This document shows, piece after piece, positions 45,192-64,000 of a stretch of DNA of 64,000 nt. The notes below the pieces were generated by a model, which did not search any database, was not told the origin of the DNA, and saw only the letters and a program-made list of their open reading frames with translations. The position numbers and the translations under genes are program-made. How positions within the stretch are numbered: the first letter of the stretch is position 1; each line of letters starts with the position of its first letter. The stretch comes from Neurospora tetrasperma FGSC 2508 (lineage: Eukaryota; Ascomycota; Sordariomycetes; Sordariales; Sordariaceae): contig NW_009799104.1 in NCBI RefSeq assembly GCF_000213175.1, positions 1,567,214 to 1,631,213 on the forward strand. The letters are read 5' to 3'.

Positions 45192-46337
45192 TTAGCTCTT
45201 CGAAAACAAGTAGACCTCCACAGTCTGCGCCTCGTCATTCAGCACAGGGAGCGGCAGCTTGACCTCCTCCTGTATCGACCATCCATCTTCTGACATGAGG
45301 TCAAAGAACACCTTCTCGTCAGAATGCCTCGGCTTTGTGGAAAGCAAGATCTTGGTGTTGGAAGGGTCGGAATGCTGAGCAGAATGAGCATGGACAGCGG
45401 AAAGAGTCTTGACCAGCTCGGGCAGCAGGTCATTATACGTGCAGTCGCTGAGAATCACCAGGTCCCACGCCCGCGACGTCACCTCGGGCCCAAATATCCC
45501 ATCCTTTCCGTCATTCCAGTCCAAGTTTTCGTACATCACGGTGCAGGCCGTCTGGTCTGCCGAGCGGACAATGTTGGCCAGCGTCCGCTCTTCCGCGTCG
45601 GGGAGATCGGTCATGAGAAGGGTCGATTTCTCTGCCGTTGCTTGCGATGAAACGCCCAAGATGCGCGCAACACCAAGGCCCAAGATGCCCACACCGCAGC
45701 CTAACTCCATGATGTTCAGTGGTCCGTCGTTTTGCTGCAGAATGTTTGCCAAAATGGGCAACGACACCGTGGTACTGCTGCTGTTGGCAGCCGTTTGACC
45801 AAGGACCATGCTGGCAACAAAGGAGGCGGTGGTGAGGCCGCCATCCCATACATGACGGGCCATGCTCTCACCCATCTCCTCCTCCACCTGAAGTGTCGCA
45901 GTCCCGCCAGGCAAGCGCAAGCTCCGGAAGCAAATGTGGCTAGTCGGACCAGGTGCGAGATCCGCAAAGACAGGAAGAATCAAGCCGGCTCCAGTGCCAG
46001 AACTGATGTCGTCGGTGATGAGAGCCGCCAATTGTCGGTTGGTTGGCCTGACTTGGACCGTCTCGATTGGCTGTGGTGGGAGTTGAACATCGACCTTCAA
46101 GACACGCATACCGGCCCTCCAGGTTGGAGGGTTCTTTGGCGTCAGGTTGATGGGCACCGGACCATTTTGTGGATTTGCTGGAGCGCCGGCTCCGATAATG
46201 GAAAGCTGGATTGGCTCATGAGGACAAAGGAATTTGTCGCTCAGGTCGGTTGTGATGGTGAGAACAAGCTTCAGTGTTTTAAGCCCTGACCTCCCCTGCT
46301 CCAACACAGGTGGTCGACAAAATCGAATATAGTGCAT
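45192..46337 (-). CDS. METTL21-type class I protein methyltransferase
   Basis: A 381-residue single-exon gene encoding a predicted SAM-dependent protein lysine methyltransferase. Motif I is NIMELGCGVGILGLGVARI (about residues 208-226) with the expected glycine-rich loop. The acidic post-I residue lies in LLMTDLPDAEERTLANI. The family motif DxxY is seen as SDCTYND after WDLVILS (about residues 292-303), which marks METTL21-like protein methyltransferases. The WDGG element (VWDGGLTTASFVASMV) upstream of motif I is also typical. The N-terminus MHYIRFCRPP supports this start. Fungal relatives methylate translation factors or chaperones; the substrate here is unknown. It is divergent from the deaminase-fold gene with 754 bp between starts. 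Confidence 0.85.
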   Translation of the reverse strand: MHYIRFCRPPVLEQGRSGLKTLKLVLTITTDLSDKFLCPHEPIQLSIIGAGAPANPQNGPVPINLTPKNPPTWRAGMRVLKVDVQLPPQPIETVQVRPTNRQLAALITDDISSGTGAGLILPVFADLAPGPTSHICFRSLRLPGGTATLQVEEEMGESMARHVWDGGLTTASFVASMVLGQTAANSSSTTVSLPILANILQQNDGPLNIMELGCGVGILGLGVARILGVSSQATAEKSTLLMTDLPDAEERTLANIVRSADQTACTVMYENLDWNDGKDGIFGPEVTSRAWDLVILSDCTYNDLLPELVKTLSAVHAHSAQHSDPSNTKILLSTKPRHSDEKVFFDLMSEDGWSIQEEVKLPLPVLNDEAQTVEVYLFSKS

Positions 46338-47091
46338 GGTGAAGACGTCCGTCCGCTATGGCGCGATGAAGCGTACAAGTCGTCGAGAAATTCGATATCG
46401 ACGTGGATGTTGGAGTCGTTGACGGGGTAGGCAGGGGAGACAGAGCTAGAAGGAAATTTCCTGTCCCGGCAAGAGAACTCCCGGCAATGAAGCCCCAGCG
46501 CTGCTGCGGACTGCAGAGTTGACGGCAGTGCAGGGACGGGCGCCCGACGGGCCACTCTCCGCAAAAACCCCACCACCAGTTAGCGGGTTAGGGTCCACTC
46601 ATGCCGTTAAGGGACCTGACCCGACCTTCCACAGTGCTGGGGCAGGATTCCGATCCCGGCCCTTGATAAGATAAGCAGTCCGGGCCGTGATAACGACGAC
46701 ATCAACTGGACACTCGCAATCCCTCCGATCATCATTACGTTTATGTTGTGTTTTGTTAAATCAAGTCTGCGGCTGGTCTGCCAAAATCGCAGTAACTTGC
46801 CAAGGGAGTGATAGACGCTTATCCCTGGAAATTTACATGTGCCTCTGGCATCTCGGCGCCATCCGATAGACAGGACAGCCGGGGATCGGTTCACGCCGCG
46901 AGCTGAAAACTTACACCTCCCAGACACCCCACGAGATGATATAAAGGGGACTGAAGCAAAGCTTCCACTTCTTTGTTGAATTCATACATTATGATTAACT
47001 AATTATTCCAGCAATTACTGGTTCCGTCTTCAAGTGATCTATTCGTCCTTTCGGTCCTCAACTTTCAAAGGAACCTTCGAAGCCCTTCGAA
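46338..47091. promoter_or_regulatory. Divergent upstream region of the methyltransferase and deaminase-fold genes
   Basis: 754 bp between start codons. It contains a TATA box for the plus-strand gene, listed separately. A 101-codon minus-strand frame at 46271-46576 overlaps the methyltransferase start in another frame and is probably leader sequence. Confidence 0.45.
46940..46945 (+). promoter_or_regulatory. TATA box of the deaminase-fold gene
   Basis: TATAAA followed by GGGG, 147-152 bases before the ATG at 47092. Good sequence match; the distance allows a leader of about 100 nt. Confidence 0.45.
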
Positions 47092-47820
47092 ATGGCATCT
47101 ACCACTTCAAGTCCTTCTTTCGAGGCACGCGCAATGACCAGCACCAAAGACCCCATAACCCTCCTCTCCACGATCCTCCGTCTGACTGAAGAGCGCATAA
47201 TCCCCCTCACCCGCGCCGGCGTCTCCTCCGGCTCCAAGCTCTTCGGCGCTGCCATCCTCTCTCGCTCCTCTTTGAAGCCTCTGACCGTATCTACCAACAA
47301 CGAGCGCGAATCCCCTTTGCTTCATGGTGAAATCAACTGCATCCAGCAGTATTTCACCTTGCCTCCTGCCTCGTTTCCAGAACAAGACCAGGAAAAAGAA
47401 GGCTACCGCATCCCCACCAAAGACACCATCTTCTTCGCCACCCACGAGCCCTGCTCGCTCTGCCTCTCGGGCATCACCTGGGCCGGCTTCAACGAGTTCT
47501 ACTACCTGTTCACGTACGAGGACTCGCGCGACCTGTTTGCGATTCCGTACGACATTGAGATTCTCGAGGAGGTGTTTCGGGTCAAGGCTCCGGGGGATAC
47601 TGAGGAGTCGCTGAAAAGCAGGCCGTTGTACAATCGACGGAACAAGTTCTTTGTGGGGAGGAGCTTGATCGAGTTGTTGGAAGAGGCGGCGCTCTCAGCG
47701 GAGGAAACGGACAAGTGGAAAAAGGAGATTGAGAGGGTCAAGGGGCTGTATAATGGGTTGAGTGAGACGTACCAAGAGGGGAAAAGAGACGGGGTGGAGA
47801 GTGCTAGTGTTTGGAAGTGA
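47092..47820 (+). CDS. Cytidine/deoxycytidylate-deaminase-fold protein
   Basis: A 242-residue single-exon protein with the zinc-dependent deaminase signature. The first zinc ligand and catalytic Glu lie in LLHGEINCI (HxE type, about residues 77-85). The second half is THEPCSLCLSGITWAGF (PCxxC, about residues 116-132), giving the two Cys ligands. The upstream strand KLFGAAILS also fits the fold. This arrangement occurs in guanine, cytosine, tRNA-adenosine and dCMP deaminases; the His-Gly-Glu form and the absence of diagnostic loops prevent assigning a substrate. The C-terminal 100 residues are helical and charged, outside the core fold. It is predicted cytosolic. Confidence 0.85.
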   Translation: MASTTSSPSFEARAMTSTKDPITLLSTILRLTEERIIPLTRAGVSSGSKLFGAAILSRSSLKPLTVSTNNERESPLLHGEINCIQQYFTLPPASFPEQDQEKEGYRIPTKDTIFFATHEPCSLCLSGITWAGFNEFYYLFTYEDSRDLFAIPYDIEILEEVFRVKAPGDTEESLKSRPLYNRRNKFFVGRSLIELLEEAALSAEETDKWKKEIERVKGLYNGLSETYQEGKRDGVESASVWK

Positions 47821-48194
47821 GCTACCTAGCTGTCCCAGTTTCGAGTTTGGGCGTTCATGTCTCTGTTGTTGCTGTTTGCTGTGTGCCTCCTGGTATAACA
47901 TCTGGTTGGTTTCGTCTTGTTCGCGAGAGGCTTGTTTCGTTGACCTTCATTATTGTGTTGTGCAATGAGCAAGAATACCCGAGCAATGTGTCAAAGTGCT
48001 ATAATGTTGGTGTGAGCTGGGGGGACTGGGAGAGAAAAAGCAGCCGATGTTGGTAGGCTGGATCAGGGCCTTGTCTGGTGGGTGATGACAGACTGGAGCC
48101 AGGCCTGTTCTCGACTGTCTTGTCCATGTCTTCGTAAGTGGGAAGAACAAGAACACCTGCAGTCAACTAATTCTCTCGAGTCCCTTTTCTCCGC
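47821..48194. other. Convergent intergenic region
   Basis: 374 bases between two convergent stop codons, containing GTT- and TGTTG-rich sequence. Nothing further is recognised. Confidence 0.45.
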
Positions 48195-50000
48195 TCAGAA
48201 GCTCGCAGTCCTGATCAACGGCCTCTCCGGCCTCGAAAAGTTGCGAACAGCTGTCGCCGCCTTCTGTACCACTTTCTCCGGCGAAAAGGCCGAAAGTCGC
48301 TTTTCTAGTCGATACTCGTCTTGCTCGTTTTGCTGCTTTTCGGAGCCACCAGTGCCAGGAGTGTCCGGCAAATCCCTCCTCACCTGCGGCTCGGGCGTGT
48401 TGCGTAGCACTGTCGGCTCGTAATCGTGCTCGCTGTTGCTAACCCCATCCTCCCACGAGAACTTTCGCGGACTCGAGAACAGAGGCTTGGGCTTCCACTC
48501 CTCTTGGTAGGACATCACCCGAACTGGACCAGGCGAAGACTTTGTCGGCGTGCCTGTGAATCTGGTAAGGAAGCGGCGGCGGCGCTCTTTCCGCGCGGCA
48601 GATTGATCGCTGGCAAGTGGACTCGGGAGGTCTCTTGGTTCGAAGTCATTGTGTTCCACTTGGGACTTGTCGTCGATCCGAAGGGCGTCCATCCTGGCCG
48701 CAATCGTGCTCGGGCTACTACCTCTGCTGGTGATACTCAGAGGAAGAGGAATATACCGGGCCATGAGATCAGAGAGAGGTTGGTAGCCGCGTTTCCGCTC
48801 TTTCTTATTGGTGGGACTGACATTTCGGCTACCGTCATCGCTTCTACGGTTCTCGGTGGTGATATCGTGCTCGGTTGACAAGGGGTCTAGGTCCTCGAGG
48901 GACCAGGATGTGAGAAAGGCATTTTCGACGGCCCATTGAAGGGTTCGGCTTCTGAAATGAGCGGCCATCTCTTCCTGTCTCCGCATGATGTCTGCTTCGA
49001 GCTCATCCTCATGGCCGAAGCAACCTCTGATCGACTCGTCCATGGAGGTATTTACCTCTATGTTGTTCTCCTGCTCGATCGTCGACGAACTTGAGCTCTC
49101 AGTCGGGGATCCCTTCAAGTATTTATCATCCTTGGGTGGGACCGGCGGCAAAACAACCATATTCTCCTCGCAGACCCTCATTCCGACCAGGTTCAACGCC
49201 TCGTGAAGATCAATCTTCTTCATCAACCGCTGCTTCTCCAAGTCCTCCGTCCAACCTTCGTCGTAGTGCCCATCAAGTCCACTGATCAAGAAGTTAAGGA
49301 GGACATCGTCCGTGAGCTGGAGGCCACTAACATCCAGCCGCGACCAAAGCGCATAGAAACTGTCCAGATAGTCGGAGAGCGTGCCGAAGTTAACGGCTTT
49401 CAGCATCAGCAGGTCAATCATTAGGTCGTCTTGGCTCTGGTGCGGATCGAGTGGAGGAGGTCGGCTGTACACTTCCTTGACAAGCTCGTACAGACCTTTT
49501 GCATCGTATGTCGGATCATTGAGCGAGATCCAAGGGTTTGACCGACACTCTTTCTCGAGAAACGACATCAGGTCGGAGATGCTGCGACGGATGATCGTGT
49601 AGACTTTGATTCTGTTCTGCATGTGGTCCCATGATAGGTAGAGGGTGCCGTCGCGCGCGCTTGGCGGTGTTGAAGGGTCGCGGGCCTCGCTATTGTCATC
49701 CAAATTATAGTGGCGCAGATGGGCGAGGACGGCTACTTCCCAGAGCCGAAGGTTGTCGATGCCGGTGAGGAGGGGTACCTCGGGCAGGAGAGTGCTCTCC
49801 TGGTTGTTGTAATATTGGTATGATGGTCTGCGCTCTCCCCCCTCGGGTGGATGAGCTGGAGCGCCTGCAGCCATCATCCTGGTCTTTTGTGTTGTCGTCT
49901 GTTGGCTCACCTTGGGGTCACCAACGGTTGTTGTTGGTGGTTGAGTGATGGGTCGCCGTCTCCCTTGAGATGGCTGGAGAAGGGCGGTGGAAAAGGTCAA
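48195..50000 (-). CDS. Hypothetical protein with a possible Gag-like helical region
   Basis: An uninterrupted 601-residue single-exon gene. The first 60 residues are low-complexity. About residues 65-275 form a helical region with Trp and Leu spacing reminiscent of the Gag-polypeptide/UBN2 region of copia-like elements: LLTGIDNLRLWEVAVLAHL, a central ISDLMSFLEKECRSNPW, then DYLDSFYALWSRLDVSGLQL and DDVLLNFLISGLDGHYDEGW. The remainder is disordered and charged, with Ser/Arg/Pro-rich stretches and short basic patches, unlike a retroelement protein. No zinc knuckle, protease, integrase or reverse transcriptase and no LTRs flank it. It looks whole and host-like, so a gene that took over a Gag-like domain long ago is possible but unproven. 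A purely fungal helical domain is the alternative. Confidence 0.7.
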   Translation of the reverse strand: MTFSTALLQPSQGRRRPITQPPTTTVGDPKVSQQTTTQKTRMMAAGAPAHPPEGGERRPSYQYYNNQESTLLPEVPLLTGIDNLRLWEVAVLAHLRHYNLDDNSEARDPSTPPSARDGTLYLSWDHMQNRIKVYTIIRRSISDLMSFLEKECRSNPWISLNDPTYDAKGLYELVKEVYSRPPPLDPHQSQDDLMIDLLMLKAVNFGTLSDYLDSFYALWSRLDVSGLQLTDDVLLNFLISGLDGHYDEGWTEDLEKQRLMKKIDLHEALNLVGMRVCEENMVVLPPVPPKDDKYLKGSPTESSSSSTIEQENNIEVNTSMDESIRGCFGHEDELEADIMRRQEEMAAHFRSRTLQWAVENAFLTSWSLEDLDPLSTEHDITTENRRSDDGSRNVSPTNKKERKRGYQPLSDLMARYIPLPLSITSRGSSPSTIAARMDALRIDDKSQVEHNDFEPRDLPSPLASDQSAARKERRRRFLTRFTGTPTKSSPGPVRVMSYQEEWKPKPLFSSPRKFSWEDGVSNSEHDYEPTVLRNTPEPQVRRDLPDTPGTGGSEKQQNEQDEYRLEKRLSAFSPEKVVQKAATAVRNFSRPERPLIRTASF

Positions 50001-51902
50001 ACGAAATTGAGGAGTTGTGGAGGTGATTCAGCTTCCCAAGCAGCTTGTCTTGGGAGGGTCAGATAATCGTGATGGAGGAAACCAACCGACCTCAAGATCC
50101 CCACCGTGATCGTTTGCAAGCAGCAAGCGACGAGCAAGCTGTCGACTTTGCGGGCAGGTTGGGCAAAACCAACTGGTGAGCAGCAAAAAATTGGAGGTAA
50201 AAGGGCTTCACTTCCATTCACACAATTGGATGGGAAAGACAAGACGGAAGAAATGAGGCTAGATTTGTTATTGGAGTTGAGAACCCTGAATTCCACATGT
50301 TCGCGCATGAACGAGACAAGAACCTTGACTCGTTGGTGTGGATCGGATGAACCACATATCCGTGACCTCCGGGGAAGATATGACAAACTCTGTGGAAGCC
50401 TTGTTCTAGACAAAAACTGGAAACAGGTAAGACATGGAAGTAGCCCCAAGTTCGTTTTGCAGATCTTCGGAGTGTTGACGCTAAAGTGATGTGGAAGTGA
50501 TATGGCGATGGCTTAGATCTTCCCCTTAACCATGTTGGCGGGTTAGGGTTAGAGGTGCAAGTAAAGGACAGGCGATAGCAGCCTGAGGGATAACGACGAG
50601 ATGAATGTTGCGAAACACAATATATATCGAAGAGAAACGCTGTCGTGACAGTTAAACAGCATCAAAGTCTTGCCTGTATACTTTTTTTGTGATTGCACTA
50701 TTCCTTGGCGCAGTCGTCGAAGAGTGATGGACTTTTCCACTATCATAGCGGCACTTCGTGCCTTCCGCAGCGGGAAATCGCGAGTGGCAATATACCAAGT
50801 CTGACAGACAAGCCATGCTAGAATATCAAAACTGTTTTCTGGAGATAAATATGGTTTGTCAGGCAGTTGGAAGGCGCAGGCATAGGCTGAGGCAAGTAAG
50901 CTAAAGGTTACTAAGTTGAAGGAGAGCATACAATGAAGTCGGGCGTCCAGTACCTGTTGAATTCTAGCCACCTGTTTTCAGAGGAGGTTCAGAAAGTTGG
51001 TGGCGAATGAAGTTGAACTGAAGTCACAAACACGGATGAAAAGGAAGAATTACATCTACACCTATATGTGAAGAACTACTTGGCCATCTAATTTTATCGA
51101 TCCATTCCCTTGGATGTTCTCGGAAGAGATGGCTGCTTCCTTCTGTTAATGGGATGCCTGGGAAGGGAAGGTACCTCTAGGTAGGAAGGGACGACTTTGA
51201 GACTGACATGAGAATTTGAGAGACTTCAAATTGCGCACCGGACCCATCTTTAAGGCCACTATATCAATGTGCTCAACGTCTTTATGAAACACGATTCGTA
51301 TGAAAAACATGGTATGGGCCTGTTTTCCCAGAACGACGACCCCATATAACGAAACGTATTCGCTCACCACGGTTCTCACAGGCCTATGTAAACTGCTCTC
51401 AACATAAAAGGTTACGTACATGTAGGCGGCCCGCAAGACTCAAAAAGAGGAGGATTCAGCAGGCAGCACAGAATATCATCTCAAGTGAATGAATGAGTAC
51501 ATTTTCGCTACCTCAGAACTGAAGAACATGGCGAAAGAAGAAATGGCTACAAACGCTTGAATTAAATATAACATGAAGAAAACTGTTCCGCGCATAACAA
51601 CATCTTGTCATACTTTCCTCAAATGACCCACTGTCTGCATGTGCGTCATGGTCGTCCACGGTCGCAGGCGTACTGGTTAAGCCCCAACAAAGGCACCGAC
51701 ACAATAGCAAACCGTAAACAGGCACAGAATTGTGTGAGTTACCAAACCGCCTACATAGTGTGAGTCAAGGCTCAGCTTGCAATGCGTTCCTATTTTGGTT
51801 TCCAACCTGCGCCCTACCTCTAGCCTTAGACCTGACCCCTTATACTCCACCAATATCCACCTTATGAGCCCACAATCTATCAAATGTTTTCAACAACTTG
51901 AA
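50001..51902. other. Gene-poor region, part 1
   Basis: This is upstream of the 601-residue gene. A 140-codon minus-strand frame (50549-50971) lacks family features. A TACCTCTAGGTAGG palindrome is near 51170. I see no supported gene. Confidence 0.4.
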
Positions 51903-51974
51903 AGCTGCATGGCGCAGCGGAAGCGCGCCGGGCTCATAACCCGGAGGTCACTCGATCGAAACGAGTTGCAGCTA
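51903..51974 (+). tRNA. Initiator tRNA-Met (CAT)
   Basis: A 72-nt cloverleaf without intron. The acceptor stem is AGCTGCA/TGCAGCT with the A1-T72 pair characteristic of eukaryotic initiator tRNA. The D-arm is GGCGCAGCGGAAGCGCGC. The anticodon stem has three G-C pairs (GGG/CCC) beside the loop CTCATAA, giving anticodon CAT. The T-loop begins ATCGA in place of TTCGA, another initiator hallmark. TTTTC and TTTTT runs follow closely as Pol III terminators. Confidence 0.96.
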
Positions 51975-62164
<10,190 letters not shown>

Positions 62165-63427
62165 TTAAGCGGTCGGGTTGCGAAGGATATCCTCGCAGTT
62201 CGCGTCGAAGCGAAGATTCCACAGGCGGACCTGGGACATGAACTTCTCCGTCTTCTCCAGCTCCCGTTCAAATCCAAAAAGCGTGTCGACAAACTCAACG
62301 CCAGCGCCCTTGCCGAGCGAAGAGCTCCGTTGCTTGGCAGTAGAGCGAAGCATGGGAGCCTCGCAGGCCTTGAGAAGCTTGCGAAGCTTGTCGGTAAGGC
62401 GGTCACCGGCGTCCATGAACTCTTGGAGGATCTCCTTGTTCTCCTTGGAACGGACCTTGTCGATACATTGATCGGCACGCTTGATTTTTCCGGCCAGCTG
62501 GATCAGGAGCAGCCACAACTCTCCGGCCATCTCAGAGATAGGAGTAGCGGGACCATGATGGTAGACAGTCCAGTCATAGATCCATTTGCCAAGGGAGTTG
62601 GCATCAAAGACACTCCCAAGCAGCAAGATAGGCTCCTCCGTGGGGTCCCAGTTCTTCAGCGAATATCCGGGAGGGATCTTCCAATTCTTGGCATCTTCCT
62701 CGGTCGCCACACGTGTCGGCGGTGGAGGCTTCTTGTGGGAGGAGCTGGCTGGCCTGGCTGTCTGGGGGCGCTGGGGGACTGCATGTGATGTGGAACTGCG
62801 ACGTTGTCCTGCGAGAGGTCTGCGGTCCGTCCGGTCCGAGTCGTACTTGGCGGAAGGAAACGCGGACTCTCTGTCATAGTAATCGCGGTGCGGACCGGTC
62901 TGTGCATAGTAGTGGTAATCAGTCCCTTGTCCACCAGCATTGACAGTAAAGTAATCCCGAGTGCTGTATCGGTCGAATCTCGATTGGAGAGGCTGCATGT
63001 AGGCGAAGCCGTCCACCACCAGCCGGTCCAGCTCGTCTTCGTCGGATTCCCCATGGGAGTCCGAAGCCCGATAATTGTAGGAATAGGAACTTCGCCGCTC
63101 ACGCTTGGGGTTGGAGCGAGGAACCGAGAAGCTGTGCTTGCGCGATGACCGCGAGTGACTCACATTGGCAGTGGCATAGTGGCCGTCGCTGGTGTAGCGG
63201 GGAGAGAAGGAGCCGCGAGGGCTGCTGTAGGCGTTGGTGTAGCCGCTGACACTGCCGGACCGGAAGTGAGCCCGTGTGGCCGGTCGTTGTGGTCGGGGAG
63301 GAAGTTCGGTGAAGTATGCCGGTTGCCGGGGCGAAGGTGTTGTCGAGGCACTGGCGAACCTGTCCTCGTCGTAGTGGGCGTAGACGTCCCGGTACCGGGT
63401 AGACTCGTAGGGTGAATAAGTGGCCAT
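62165..63427 (-). CDS. Hypothetical protein, disordered N-terminus and conserved-looking helical C-terminus
   Basis: A 420-residue single-exon gene starting MATYSPYESTRYRD at 63427. A longer frame reaches 63496, but its extra residues look like untranslated leader. Residues 1-240 are Ser/Arg/Tyr/Pro-rich and probably disordered, with many RS and YxY patches. From about 245 a globular part appears: KNWKIPPGYSLKNWDPTEEP, then ILLLGSVFDANSLGKWIYDW, then a helical region (MAGELWLLLIQLAGKIKRAD) and further helices to VRLWNLRFDANCEDILRN. This layout resembles a protein common in Sordariomycetes without known function; I cannot name a family. It may be a cytoplasmic or cell-cortex protein, but that is a guess. 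Confidence 0.8.
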   Translation of the reverse strand: MATYSPYESTRYRDVYAHYDEDRFASASTTPSPRQPAYFTELPPRPQRPATRAHFRSGSVSGYTNAYSSPRGSFSPRYTSDGHYATANVSHSRSSRKHSFSVPRSNPKRERRSSYSYNYRASDSHGESDEDELDRLVVDGFAYMQPLQSRFDRYSTRDYFTVNAGGQGTDYHYYAQTGPHRDYYDRESAFPSAKYDSDRTDRRPLAGQRRSSTSHAVPQRPQTARPASSSHKKPPPPTRVATEEDAKNWKIPPGYSLKNWDPTEEPILLLGSVFDANSLGKWIYDWTVYHHGPATPISEMAGELWLLLIQLAGKIKRADQCIDKVRSKENKEILQEFMDAGDRLTDKLRKLLKACEAPMLRSTAKQRSSSLGKGAGVEFVDTLFGFERELEKTEKFMSQVRLWNLRFDANCEDILRNPTA

Positions 63428-64000
63428 GTTGTCGATGATGTCGTTTTCTTTCCAACCAAATAAAATAATCTTTTTCCTGAACCTCAACAGCAACAAGTTG
63501 CTAGCTCCTCTTCCCTTTGTTTCAACTGAGATCCTTGCTCTTTATTGCTGCATGTATTTCCCTGACAATCCTGAATCGAAGCAGAAATCGCGCCTGATGT
63601 CGTGACGCGGAGGAGATGGAACCCGTCACCTGGGTATGCGGTCGATAGTGAGATGAAGAAAGGGGAAGCGTCTTCTGCTTTCCAACATGTCAAGAGTATG
63701 GTGATATGTGTGTCGATGATCCCCGGTGCAGAATTCCTGGGATGATGCAACCAAGTCTAGATCGACCTTGACTGCAAGCGTGTGGATAATTGTGGATCTG
63801 GCTGCGCTCCAGATTGGATGACAGCTGGGGAGGATGTCGTGGAAATCCGCGGTTGGAAAGCCGTTGAGGCGGGAAGGCGTGTGAATTGGCAGACAGGAGC
63901 CAGAGATGTCACTCAAGAGTGGTGTGCAACGGGTGGTTGGCGAACTTTATAAACTTGAACTGAGCCAAACCGGGCAAGGTGAGAAGCTCCGGCTGCTTGC
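63428..64000. other. Upstream region of the hypothetical gene
   Basis: The 573 bases to the window edge contain no convincing gene; short minus-strand frames at 63484-63916 look non-coding. This is presumably the promoter and leader of the gene ending at 62165. Confidence 0.4.

Noticed and set aside
46271-46576. 101-codon minus-strand frame as upstream exon of the methyltransferase
   Set aside because: It overlaps the methyltransferase start in another frame and no intron joins it; the MHYIRF start fits the protein better.

Overview
This is a stretch of a filamentous ascomycete chromosome, most likely Sordariales and close to Neurospora or Sordaria. The evidence is short introns (54-90 nt is usual) with GTRNGT donors and CTRAC-like branch sites, compact single-copy housekeeping genes, an AT-rich transposon ruined by what looks like repeat-induced point mutation (RIP), and a very long pure (GTT)n microsatellite. 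Species was judged from sequence character only; no database was searched. I support 20 protein genes (one of them very small and weak), two tRNA genes and one nested transposon fossil. Exon coordinates were worked out by hand from splice signals and reading-frame phase.

Layout. 0.8-9.9 kb: a TANGO2/NRDE-family gene, a hypothetical gene with a low-complexity C-terminal half, the TFIIH subunit TFB2 (minus strand) and, divergent from it, a six-exon hotdog thioesterase. 10.7-12.1 kb: a REEP/Yop1-like (TB2/DP1/HVA22) membrane protein. 12.1-16.5 kb: no intact gene, perhaps a decayed one. 16.5-18.3 kb: an allantoate-permease-type MFS transporter. 18.3-23.6 kb: intergenic DNA rich in AGGTA/TACCT palindromes, with an intron-bearing tRNA-like gene. 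23.6-27.5 kb: copper amine oxidase, then MGM101 (mitochondrial DNA recombination) on the minus strand. 27.75-30.26 kb: a RIP-degraded Fot1/pogo DNA transposon with TA target duplication and a 264-bp solo LTR nested inside it. 30.6-33.9 kb: COA4 (twin CX9C, with a GC-AG intron), divergent from biotin protein ligase. 35.4-38.1 kb: PAM16/TIM16 (first exon is only the ATG) and YIP1. 39.0-44.1 kb: RCC1 (Ran GEF) with a histone-H1-like tail, a hypothetical membrane protein and a repeat-built Cys-rich small protein. 45.2-50.0 kb: a METTL21-type methyltransferase, a deaminase-fold protein and a 601-residue protein with a possible Gag-like region. 50.0-62.2 kb: a 12-kb gene-poor stretch holding the initiator tRNA-Met and the (GTT)33 tract. 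62.2-63.4 kb: a conserved-looking hypothetical gene.

Functionally this is core-genome sequence. Several products act on mitochondria (MGM101, COA4, PAM16) or on secretory and ER membranes (YIP1, the REEP protein, possibly TANGO2). Transcription and repair (TFB2), nuclear transport (RCC1) and biotinylation (BPL) are also represented. There is no secondary-metabolite cluster, CRISPR or phage-like system. The most unusual items are the nested fossil, the non-standard introns, the Cys-rich repeat protein, the possible Gag-like host gene and the dispersed AGGTA palindromes.
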